IMG/VR virus record: IMGVR_UViG_3300008740_000016
Coordinates: 1 to 44,232 of that record
Origin: a virus
Reading direction: 5' to 3' (one strand)
DNA length: 44,232 nt
Notes under the pieces: model-generated
Told to the model about the DNA's origin: nothing
Seen by the model: only the letters and a program-made list of their open reading frames with translations
The model's database searches: none
Position numbers and translations under genes: made by a program
Shown: positions 18,243 to 24,588 of the stretch, piece by piece
Layout of the letters: the number at the start of each line of letters is the position of its first letter
Position numbering within the stretch: position 1 is the first letter of the stretch

Positions 18243-18638
18243 ATGAAAAAATCGCAATTAAAAAAAATTATCAAAGAGGAAATCTCCAAAGTATTAAATG
18301 AAGATATTAACCAAAGTAAACTAGGAGATATTGCACGATTAATGAAAAGATCGGGTATTGATGTTTTAGATGATGAAGATAATGAAGAGATATTAAAGGC
18401 ACTCAATTATCCTTCTGATTATAGTAATGAGTATAAAGCAAATATGATTATTGATTATTTAGGTGATCATTATTCAATTGAGGGCAGTCCTGAAGAATTT
18501 AAAAAGAATCTTTTAATAGTTCTTAGTAAAACCAAACCTGAGATAGTAGAACCTGGAACACGTATTGGAACTATAAGTCGTGAAGAAGGAGATACATTTT
18601 ATAAATTAACTAAAGACCTGGGACCATTTAGAGTATAA
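18243..18638 (+). CDS. Leader-sharing small protein 4 (candidate internal head protein)
   Basis: Encodes 131 residues. The leader MKKSQLKKIIKEEISKVLNE precedes a body with a helical, UBA-like-sized module ('LGDIARLMKRSGIDVL') and an acidic middle, ending in 'GDTFYKLTKDLGPFRV'. At the DNA level the first 60 bases align closely with those of the two preceding genes, while the rest does not, pointing to leader duplication or repeated gene capture behind the leader. The lysis genes follow 19 nt later. Confidence 0.72.
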   Translation: MKKSQLKKIIKEEISKVLNEDINQSKLGDIARLMKRSGIDVLDDEDNEEILKALNYPSDYSNEYKANMIIDYLGDHYSIEGSPEEFKKNLLIVLSKTKPEIVEPGTRIGTISREEGDTFYKLTKDLGPFRV

Positions 18639-18657
18639 AAATAATGAAAAAATTAAA

Positions 18658-18906
18658 ATGAAATTTGTAAGCGACATATTCACAGAAGATAAAAGAGATG
18701 ATAAATATTCATCTAAAAAAACCCTAGGAATTATCTCAGGTATACTTGTATGCCTTGCTTTTATAGGAGATGGTTTCCATTGGTTTACAGTAAACGAAAA
18801 CTTATTTAACTCAATGCTTATATTCTCAGCTACAATGTTAGGAGTATCAACTATTAAAGCATTTGCAAAACCTAAAAATAATGGGGAAAGAAATAACTTG
18901 TCCTAA
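18658..18906 (+). CDS. Holin-like small membrane protein
   Basis: Encodes 82 residues with two hydrophobic segments, 'TLGIISGILVCLAFIGDGF' and 'LFNSMLIFSATMLGVSTI', a charged N-terminus rich in Asp/Lys/Arg and a basic C-terminus. Size and two-helix topology suit a class II or III holin or an antiholin. Its 3' end overlaps the endolysin gene by 26 nt, a common holin-endolysin arrangement. The holin assignment comes from topology and position; no family motif is evident. Confidence 0.62.
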   Translation: MKFVSDIFTEDKRDDKYSSKKTLGIISGILVCLAFIGDGFHWFTVNENLFNSMLIFSATMLGVSTIKAFAKPKNNGERNNLS

Positions 18907-19585
18907 TTGTAACACAACTTTTGAAGTTAGTGTTAATGAAAAAAAAGATTCAAATTATTTATGGATTTTTGATAATGGTCATGGTGGTATTATAGATGGT
19001 GTATACCAAACATCTGGTAAAAGATCACCTGTATGGCCCGATGGTTCTATTTTATATGAAGGAGAATTTAATAGAGCTATTGTAGATAGATTAATGAAAT
19101 TATGTAATGATAAAGGAATTGATTGTGTTAATTTAGTAGATACTCAAGAAGATGTTCCCTTATCTGAAAGAACAGATAAAGCAAACGATATTTACCGCCA
19201 ACAAAGAGATAAAGATGGTAAACCTTGCATTTATGTTTCTGTTCATGCAAATGGTTTTGGTGAAGAACAAGCAAACGGATGGTCAGTCTATACTTCAGAA
19301 GGTGAAACCAAATCAGATAAAATAGCCCAAATTTTATTTGAAAAATCCAGTGCTGAATTTCCAGATGAGTATATGAGAAAAGATACTAGAGATGGAGACT
19401 CAGACAAAGAAGCAAATTTTTGGGTATTAAGAAAAACAGTTATGCCCGCTATACTTAGTGAAAACTTCTTTATGACAAACTACGATAATTGTCATAAGTA
19501 TCTTTTAAGTGAAGAAGGAAGAGATCGAATTGCTAAGATTCATTTTCAAATGATACAAGAGGTAGAAGAGAAAAAATTAGTTTAA
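18881..19585 (+). CDS. Endolysin: zinc-ribbon plus N-acetylmuramoyl-L-alanine amidase
   Basis: Encodes 234 residues from ATG 18881; an in-frame TTG at 18863 is less likely. Residues 1-18 form half of a zinc ribbon ('CPNCNTTFEV'). The rest is an Amidase_3-type zinc amidase: 'WIFDNGHGG' with the first His, 'LYEGEFNRAIVDRL' with the Glu ligand, 'VPLSERTDKAN', 'CIYVSVHANGFG' with the second His, and 'MPAILSENFFMTN' with the catalytic Glu. It would cut the amide bond between MurNAc and the peptide stem at lysis. It has no signal peptide, so release would depend on the upstream holin-like protein. Confidence 0.88.
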   Translation: MGKEITCPNCNTTFEVSVNEKKDSNYLWIFDNGHGGIIDGVYQTSGKRSPVWPDGSILYEGEFNRAIVDRLMKLCNDKGIDCVNLVDTQEDVPLSERTDKANDIYRQQRDKDGKPCIYVSVHANGFGEEQANGWSVYTSEGETKSDKIAQILFEKSSAEFPDEYMRKDTRDGDSDKEANFWVLRKTVMPAILSENFFMTNYDNCHKYLLSEEGRDRIAKIHFQMIQEVEEKKLV

Positions 19586-19586
19586 A

Positions 19587-20669
19587 ATGTTTAAAAAAAT
19601 AACAGAAAGAATATTCCCCTTTCTGATAGCTATTTCTGCACTGTCAGTTAGTGCTTCTGCTGCTTTTTATTCAGTAAGTGGTTTAAGTAAACTGTTTGCT
19701 GGAGCTCAGTGGGAAGTAATTATAATGGCAGGATCCTTAGAAGTAGCTAAATTAGTTATAGCATCCCTACTTTACCAATATAGAAAAACTTTACCTATAC
19801 TTTTAAAAGGTTATTTAATAACAGCTTGTACTGTTTTAATATTAATTACTTCAATGGGTATTTATGGGTTTTTAAGTGCTGCTTATCAAGAAACAGCTCA
19901 TAAAGAAAGTAATATAACTGCTCAAATTGAACTTTTAGAAACTAAAAGAGATAATGTAAAAGAACAATTAGAAGTCTATAATGAAGAAAAAACCTCAATA
20001 AATACTTCTATAACCGATCTAAGGAATGGATTATCAACCAATAAAATCCAATATACAAACTCAGGAGGTCAAGTAATAACAACTACTTCAGGTTCAACAC
20101 GAAGAGCTTTAGAGAAACAACTAGACCAGGCAATAACAAGACAAACAGAAATTAATACTAAAGTAGATTCATTAAACACTAAAGTATTTAATTTAGAATC
20201 AGAAATAGTAGAAACAAGAATAGGAGATGGAACTGTGGGCGAGTTAGGTCCTTTAAAATACCTAGCAGCATTAACAGGAATATCTATGGATAGAATCATT
20301 AATTACTTATTATTAATAATTATATTTGTATTTGATCCTTTAGCTATTAGTTTAGTAATAGCTGCTAATTTTGCTTTTGAAAAATTAAAACCCAAAGAAA
20401 AAAAGTTATACACAAAAAAAAACTGGATAGATGAAAACCAAAAAACAAAAACTAAAGAGGGGAATGTGGTTAATAAACAAGAAAAAAAACAACCACAAAA
20501 TAAAGAAGTTAAACAGAATGAGGGGAGGATTAGAGAGTTAGAAAAACAAAAAGAAAAAGCACAAAATAGTGGGTTAATTGAAAAAAGAAGGAATGAAGAA
20601 GTGAATAAAATACAATCTGAAATCAACCAATTAAAAAAGGATGATGATGATAAGACAATAACTTATTAA
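19587..20669 (+). CDS. Multi-span membrane protein with coiled coil
   Basis: Encodes 360 residues. Three N-terminal hydrophobic segments are visible ('FPFLIAISALSVSASAAFY', 'EVIIMAGSLEVAKLVIASLL' and 'YLITACTVLILITSMGIYGF'), then about 110 residues of Glu/Lys/Gln-rich coiled coil, a fourth hydrophobic helix ('NYLLLIIIFVFDPLAISLVI'), and a highly charged C-terminal tail ending KKDDDDKTITY. It lies 1 nt after the endolysin gene, so a role in lysis (spanin-like link between membranes) or in membrane takeover is possible. I do not assign a family. Confidence 0.66.
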   Translation: MFKKITERIFPFLIAISALSVSASAAFYSVSGLSKLFAGAQWEVIIMAGSLEVAKLVIASLLYQYRKTLPILLKGYLITACTVLILITSMGIYGFLSAAYQETAHKESNITAQIELLETKRDNVKEQLEVYNEEKTSINTSITDLRNGLSTNKIQYTNSGGQVITTTSGSTRRALEKQLDQAITRQTEINTKVDSLNTKVFNLESEIVETRIGDGTVGELGPLKYLAALTGISMDRIINYLLLIIIFVFDPLAISLVIAANFAFEKLKPKEKKLYTKKNWIDENQKTKTKEGNVVNKQEKKQPQNKEVKQNEGRIRELEKQKEKAQNSGLIEKRRNEEVNKIQSEINQLKKDDDDKTITY

Positions 20670-20675
20670 TTTTCC

Positions 20676-20722
20676 CGCGTAAATATTTGGATACCTGAAG
20701 AAGGGTTCGTATATTTACGGCG
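20676..20722 (+). promoter_or_regulatory. Promoter flanked by an inverted repeat
   Basis: TTTG at 20686-20689, 20-nt spacer, TATATTTA at 20710-20717. CGCGTAAATAT at 20676-20686 and ATATTTACGGCG at 20711-20722 are inverted copies differing by one inserted G, so the two promoter boxes sit at the arms of a dyad. The sequence GCGTAAATA also occurs as a direct repeat at both ends. It precedes the gene at 20744. An operator function is inference. Confidence 0.58.
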
Positions 20723-20743
20723 TAAATAAAAAAAATAAAGGTT

Positions 20744-20911
20744 ATGAAAGTATTAAGATTTTTTACAGATGAATTAACAGGTGATGAATGTGCAATTGCC
20801 TGGAATGGTAAAGAAGAGATTTGCATCACAGAAGCTGAAGCTTATGATATATTAGCTCAAGAACAAGCTGAGCATGATGCTTATGAATTAATGTGTGAAA
20901 GAGGATTTTAA
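20744..20911 (+). CDS. Small acidic protein, unknown
   Basis: Encodes 55 residues starting MKVLRFFTDELTGDECAIAW and ending AYELMCERGF. It is acidic and probably alpha-beta; no motif is recognised. It is the first gene after a strong match to the TTTG-N20-TATATTTA promoter and is followed 2 nt later by the SWIM-motif gene, which supports it being real despite its size. It may be an early host-interaction protein, but nothing in the sequence proves it. Confidence 0.6.
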   Translation: MKVLRFFTDELTGDECAIAWNGKEEICITEAEAYDILAQEQAEHDAYELMCERGF

Positions 20912-20913
20912 TT

Positions 20914-21363
20914 ATGGCACTATTCAAATTCCAAAATTTAAACAAATACGGAAATCTAAGAACTAGGATAATGTATCGTCCTTCTTCCCAATTTACATTT
21001 AATCCAAGGGGGTTAGGTAAATTTGTTAATGTTCAAAGATTTAGGTATGAGTATCATCATGATTATATGGCACCACAAATGCAAGTTAAAGATGGAGAAA
21101 AATTTATAATTCCTGGAAATATAAAAGTTCATCCTGAAACAACATTTGATGATATAGTTTGGATTAAACCAAAAAAAGAAAAAAGAACAGAACCCACAAT
21201 AGAAACTCATACTAGCAGTTCCAATGGGGGAGAATATAAAACAAAATATTATCCTGATTCAGGAAATTATTATTGTAGTTGTCCAGGAACATGGAGAGCT
21301 AAAGATAGAAGATGTAAACATATTAAACAACTAGAAAATAAAGTAAATGGCAAAAAGAGGTAG
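20914..21363 (+). CDS. SWIM-type zinc-finger protein
   Basis: Encodes 149 residues. The C-terminus has a C-x-C-x10-C-x-H motif (Cys121, Cys123, Cys134, His136 in 'YYCSCPGTWRAKDRRCKHI'), the signature of SWIM zinc fingers, which bind DNA or proteins. The N-terminal 80 residues are basic and aromatic ('FRYEYHHDYMAPQMQV') and unrecognised. The middle has a Lys/Glu-rich linker. It overlaps the next gene by 17 nt. Confidence 0.66.
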   Translation: MALFKFQNLNKYGNLRTRIMYRPSSQFTFNPRGLGKFVNVQRFRYEYHHDYMAPQMQVKDGEKFIIPGNIKVHPETTFDDIVWIKPKKEKRTEPTIETHTSSSNGGEYKTKYYPDSGNYYCSCPGTWRAKDRRCKHIKQLENKVNGKKR

Positions 21364-21619
21364 ACCGGTTGAAGAACCAAAAGAAGAAATAATTAAATAC
21401 ACTCAAGTATTTAAGTATGATGATGGATCAGTAATGACTTGGTATTGGGATAAATCAATTAGAACAGATGGACCAATCAAAACAGAAACTAAATATCCTA
21501 GAGGGATGTTGGATTTTGAACAGACTCAAGAATTACTTCCCAAAACAAAAAGAAAATACGCTTTGGATGATGGTAGGATAGTTGGTTATACAAGAGCTAA
21601 AGCTTTAGGAGTTATATAA
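21347..21619 (+). CDS. Small protein with AT-hook-like N-terminus
   Basis: Encodes 90 residues. The start MAKRGRPVEEPKEE contains the core R-G-R-P of AT-hook motifs, which bind the minor groove of AT-rich DNA. The rest ('FKYDDGSVMTWYWDKSIRTD') is beta-like and not recognised. It overlaps the SWIM-motif gene, so the two may be co-translated DNA-associated proteins. A single short R-G-R-P could be coincidental. Confidence 0.58.
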   Translation: MAKRGRPVEEPKEEIIKYTQVFKYDDGSVMTWYWDKSIRTDGPIKTETKYPRGMLDFEQTQELLPKTKRKYALDDGRIVGYTRAKALGVI

Positions 21620-21627
21620 TATTTATA
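21620..21627 (+). promoter_or_regulatory. Candidate late promoter (TATTTATA class)
   Basis: TATTTATA directly after the preceding stop and 15 nt before the ATG at 21643. It shares the 8-base core with 1177, 17423 and 33157 but not the full 18-mer. It precedes three genes that look like surface virion proteins. Confidence 0.42.
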
Positions 21628-21642
21628 GCCATATAATAAAAC

Positions 21643-21984
21643 ATGGCTAATTATACCTTCCACAATCCTTCAGGCTCAGCATATTTTGTTCACGAACTTA
21701 TCCCAAGAGAAACAGATGGATATTTTCCAACTTCATCAGCTCAAATATCATACTTTTCAGGTTCAACATTTTCAAACTTAACAAGTTCAGTTACAAACCC
21801 AATAGTAGCATATTGGACAACCGGAGTTACAAATGGAGTAGGAACAGTAAATGGAGGATTTCATTGGGGAATGGTAATACCTGAAGGCACCTCATCTGTT
21901 GATTTTACACCAGGATCATCAATTCCAGTTTCAGAATCAATATTTAGAGGAACAGGTGAATTTACTCTAATATTGACTACTTAA
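21643..21984 (+). CDS. Small beta-rich protein, probable virion component
   Basis: Encodes 113 residues rich in Ser, Thr, Gly and aromatic residues with almost no Lys, e.g. 'NPIVAYWTTGVTNGVGTVNG'. It is predicted to be all-beta with no membrane helix. It precedes two LamG-like proteins with a 1-nt overlap (TAATG), which suggests a shared structural role such as a head decoration or fibre component. The family is not recognised. Confidence 0.62.
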   Translation: MANYTFHNPSGSAYFVHELIPRETDGYFPTSSAQISYFSGSTFSNLTSSVTNPIVAYWTTGVTNGVGTVNGGFHWGMVIPEGTSSVDFTPGSSIPVSESIFRGTGEFTLILTT

Positions 21985-22712
21985 TGGCAACAACAATATT
22001 CACACCATCAATGCTAAGAGGAGCAGGTACTCGGGGAGTACCTGAAGTGCCTGCTGGGTCATCTTATGAAAATACCTACTCAATGGATTTTGATGGAATA
22101 GACGATTATGTAGATTTAACACAACACAATTTAGGAACAACAAGTACTATTAGTTTATGGATAAAACCAGATGCAACAGCAATAGTAACAGCAAAAAATT
22201 ATACAATATTAGGTGAAAATTCATATTCATTTGATTATTTGTTAGCTATAAAATTCAGCACACCAAACCCAAGAGTATTTTTTAGAATAGCAGGTGGTTA
22301 TCTTGCATGGAGCAGTACACCAATAGCAAACACAAATTGGCATAATATTATAATAGTTAGAGATACTTTAACAACTGCGAAATTATATTTGGACGGTGTT
22401 GACCAAGGTTCACCAACTGCTTCAGGTGGTACTTTTAGCGGTGATACTAAATTTAGATATTTATGTACCAATTACCCAACTAATACCCAATTTTTTATAG
22501 GTAACATTGATGAAGTTTCAGCATTTAATAGTGTTTTAACAACTAGTCAAATAACTACAATTTCATCTGGTCCGAGTGATTTAACTTCATTAAGTCCTGT
22601 GGCTTGGTATCAATTCGAAGAAGGGTCAGGTACAACAGCTATAGATTCTGGAACAGGTGGAAACAATGGTACTATTAATGGAGCTACTTATTCAACAGAT
22701 GTACCAACATAA
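21984..22712 (+). CDS. LamG / concanavalin-like virion protein A
   Basis: Encodes 242 residues. After an N-terminal tag 'TPSMLRGAGTRGVPEVPAGS', a LamG-type jellyroll is evident: 'YSMDFDGIDDYVDL', 'STISLWIKPDATA', 'NWHNIIIVRDTLTTAKLYLD', 'FFIGNIDEVSAFNSVLT' and 'WYQFEEGSGTTAIDSGTG'. Such domains bind carbohydrates or form spikes on virions. It is a tandem paralogue of the next gene, with near-identical ends and a divergent middle. A role as a surface adhesin or decoration protein is inferred. Confidence 0.75.
   Translation: MATTIFTPSMLRGAGTRGVPEVPAGSSYENTYSMDFDGIDDYVDLTQHNLGTTSTISLWIKPDATAIVTAKNYTILGENSYSFDYLLAIKFSTPNPRVFFRIAGGYLAWSSTPIANTNWHNIIIVRDTLTTAKLYLDGVDQGSPTASGGTFSGDTKFRYLCTNYPTNTQFFIGNIDEVSAFNSVLTTSQITTISSGPSDLTSLSPVAWYQFEEGSGTTAIDSGTGGNNGTINGATYSTDVPT
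22001..22033 (+). repeat. Direct repeat, 5' ends of the LamG paralogues
   Basis: A perfect 33-bp match between 22001-22033 and 22742-22774, encoding the shared tag around T-P-S-M-L-R-G-A-G-T-R. It marks a tandem gene duplication. Confidence 0.9.
22677..22708 (+). repeat. Direct repeat, 3' ends of the LamG paralogues
   Basis: A perfect 32-bp match between 22677-22708 and 23406-23437, encoding N-G-A-T-Y-S-T-D-V-P-T. With the 5' repeat it brackets the divergent middle of each paralogue and could allow recombination between them. Confidence 0.9.
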
Positions 22713-22724
22713 AGAAATTAAATA

Positions 22725-23441
22725 ATGGCAACAACCACCTACACACCATCAATGCTAAGAGGAGCAGGTACTCGAGGAATACCTGAGATTCCTGCTGGCT
22801 CGTCATTTGCAGATATTTATTCATTAAATTTTGATGGGATAGACGATTCTGTAACGGTCTCAAGTTTTACAACAAGCGGAAACGATTTAACAGTTTCAAT
22901 ATGGCTTAAAGCCGTAAATTTAGGAAGTGGCGACCCAAATGGTGCTTTTGTATATGGAGATGCAAATAATTTTATTTATTACAACCTTAATGAGGTTATA
23001 TATGCAAAAGTAAACGGACATACATCTATATTAGTGGCTAATTCAGGTGGTGTGCCACAAATATTTGGAACAGGAAATTGGCATCATTTAGCAATTACTA
23101 AAACAGGTTCTACTCTTACTTGGTGGGTTGATGGAGCATCCTTTGCAGATTTAGGTACAAGTGGAGCGGGTGGATTTACAATGGATTCAATAGGTGCAGA
23201 TGTTGGTGGTACAGTATATTACTTAGACGGTAATTTGGATGATTTAGCGATTTGGGACTCTGATCAATCTTCAAATATATCAACCATTTATAACGGGGGA
23301 ACTCCTGGAAACTTATCAAGTCTATCCCCATTAGGTTGGTGGCAATTCGAAGAGGGATCAGGTACAACTGCTATAGATTCAGCAGGTAGCAATAACGGAA
23401 CAATAAATGGAGCTACTTATTCAACAGATGTACCAACTTAA
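22725..23441 (+). CDS. LamG / concanavalin-like virion protein B
   Basis: Encodes 238 residues. It has the same N-terminal tag ('TPSMLRGAGTRGIPEIPAGS') and C-terminal block ('GWWQFEEGSGTTAIDS', 'GTINGATYSTDVPT') as the preceding gene. The central jellyroll strands ('YSLNFDGIDDSVTVSS', 'NDLTVSIWLKAVNL', 'NWHHLAITKTGSTLTWWVDG', 'YYLDGNLDDLAIWDSD') are clearly diverged. Conserved attachment ends with a variable middle suggest binding specificities that differ between copies. It is the last gene before the modification cluster promoter. Confidence 0.75.
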   Translation: MATTTYTPSMLRGAGTRGIPEIPAGSSFADIYSLNFDGIDDSVTVSSFTTSGNDLTVSIWLKAVNLGSGDPNGAFVYGDANNFIYYNLNEVIYAKVNGHTSILVANSGGVPQIFGTGNWHHLAITKTGSTLTWWVDGASFADLGTSGAGGFTMDSIGADVGGTVYYLDGNLDDLAIWDSDQSSNISTIYNGGTPGNLSSLSPLGWWQFEEGSGTTAIDSAGSNNGTINGATYSTDVPT

Positions 23442-23469
23442 TTATTTTTTAAAGACTTTTGAAAAAACA

Positions 23470-23501
23470 TTTGGCTCCACTAATGAAGAATATTATATTT
23501 A
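23470..23501 (+). promoter_or_regulatory. Promoter of the deazaguanine modification cluster
   Basis: TTTG at 23470-23473, 20-nt spacer, TATATTTA at 23494-23501, 23 nt before the ATG at 23525. The extended upstream box TTTGGCTCC is shared with the site at 42866. Confidence 0.62.
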
Positions 23502-23524
23502 CCCAAATATAAAATTAAAAATAA

Positions 23525-24313
23525 ATGAAGGTATCACATGAAGTCCCAATTCCATATTTAAAACAAAGCAGGGCTTTTAACGATTATGATTACTGTTTAC
23601 CTCATCTTTTAGATGAAAGTAAGGAATATAAGGAATATTTCCAACGATCTAAAGAAATGGGTCGTTATGTTATAATGGATAATTCCTTACATGAATTAGG
23701 AGAACCTTATGATGCTGATAGATTATGGCATTGGATGAATTATTTCAAACCTAATGAATTTATAGCCCCAGATTATTGGCAAGATAAAACAGCTACTTTA
23801 GTTGCAGCTAAAGAATGGATTCGAAGAGAATATCCTGAAGAAACAACCCCAGTAGCAGTAGTTCAAGCCAATAATAAATCAGAAGCATATGAATGTTACC
23901 ACATTTTAAAAATGCAAGGTTATAAAAAAATTGCTTTTAGTTATGGTGCTGATTGGTATTATGATGAAGGGTTAAGTACTACTCCTGATAAGAATAATAA
24001 ATGGGTAACTAAAGCTCATGGGAGATTTAACACTATTAAGGATTTTTATGAAAAGGGTTTAATTTCGGATTATGATAGTATTCATTTATTAGGATGTAAT
24101 ATACCACAAGAATTTAGTTGGTATAAAGATATGCCTTTTATAGAAACAATAGATACTTCAAATCCAGTTATTCATGGTTTAGCAGGAGTAAAATATGAGG
24201 ACTATGGTTTAGAAGAAAAATTACCACATAAAGTTGACAAATTTGAAGGTGAAGCTAAAAATTGGGATATAGTATTACACAATGTAGAAAAATTTAAAGA
24301 ATTTATAAAATAA
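23525..24313 (+). CDS. dpdA: DpdA-like (TGT-family) 7-deazaguanine DNA transglycosylase
   Basis: Encodes 262 residues. The sequence fits a TIM-barrel tRNA-guanine transglycosylase relative: 'YVIMDNSLHELGEPY', 'PNEFIAPDYWQDK' and 'PVAVVQANNKSEAYECY' (a TGT-like V-V-Q-A strand). A late 'SIHLLGCNIPQEF' is followed by 'FIETIDTSNPVIHGLAG', resembling the G-x-G/D-x-x-x-P end of TGT barrels. Phage DpdA proteins swap guanine in DNA for a 7-deazaguanine base. Its place just before queC, queD, queE and folE strongly supports this. Candidate catalytic aspartates lie in 'MDNS' and 'APD', but I cannot fix which ones act. It is smaller than bacterial TGT (about 375 aa). Confidence 0.66.
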   Translation: MKVSHEVPIPYLKQSRAFNDYDYCLPHLLDESKEYKEYFQRSKEMGRYVIMDNSLHELGEPYDADRLWHWMNYFKPNEFIAPDYWQDKTATLVAAKEWIRREYPEETTPVAVVQANNKSEAYECYHILKMQGYKKIAFSYGADWYYDEGLSTTPDKNNKWVTKAHGRFNTIKDFYEKGLISDYDSIHLLGCNIPQEFSWYKDMPFIETIDTSNPVIHGLAGVKYEDYGLEEKLPHKVDKFEGEAKNWDIVLHNVEKFKEFIK

Positions 24314-24319
24314 ATAATT

Positions 24320-24577
24320 ATGCAAACTAAAAATGGAACAGAATATTATTCATTATATGAATATTTAGGTTACCCAGCAGGGCCAGACTTAGGAGAGAAA
24401 ATAAATAAAGTGGCAATTAAAGCCAAACAAGAATATGTAACACAGTATATTGAACAAGGAGGTTATAAGGGAGAAGTATTTTGTTATACTACAAAGTTTT
24501 TAGATGAATATTTTGATAACCAAATGGAGGAAAATTTCTCCCCAGAACCAGATGAATTGGATGATTTACCTTTTTAA
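24320..24577 (+). CDS. Small protein with SSB-like acidic C-terminal tip
   Basis: Encodes 85 residues. The N-terminal part ('YYSLYEYLGYPAGPDLGEKI') is not recognised. The C-terminus, EPDELDDLPF, matches the acidic-hydrophobic tip of single-stranded DNA-binding proteins and closely resembles the end of this phage's gp32 (DDDDDGLPF). It sits between the DpdA-like gene and queC, so it may dock modification enzymes onto proteins that read SSB tips. That role is inference from the last ten residues. Confidence 0.66.
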   Translation: MQTKNGTEYYSLYEYLGYPAGPDLGEKINKVAIKAKQEYVTQYIEQGGYKGEVFCYTTKFLDEYFDNQMEENFSPEPDELDDLPF

Positions 24578-24588
24578 AAAATAAATAA

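Noticed and set aside
18863-18880. TTG 18863 start for the amidase
   Set aside because: ATG 18881 gives a usual start and keeps the zinc-ribbon intact, while the extra six residues add nothing recognisable.
21984-23441. Diversity-generating retroelement acting on the LamG paralogues
   Set aside because: No reverse transcriptase or template repeat is visible, and the divergence is spread over the domain rather than confined to adenine positions.
23442-23469. Rho-independent terminator after the LamG genes
   Set aside because: There are A/T runs but only a 4-bp possible stem, too weak to call.
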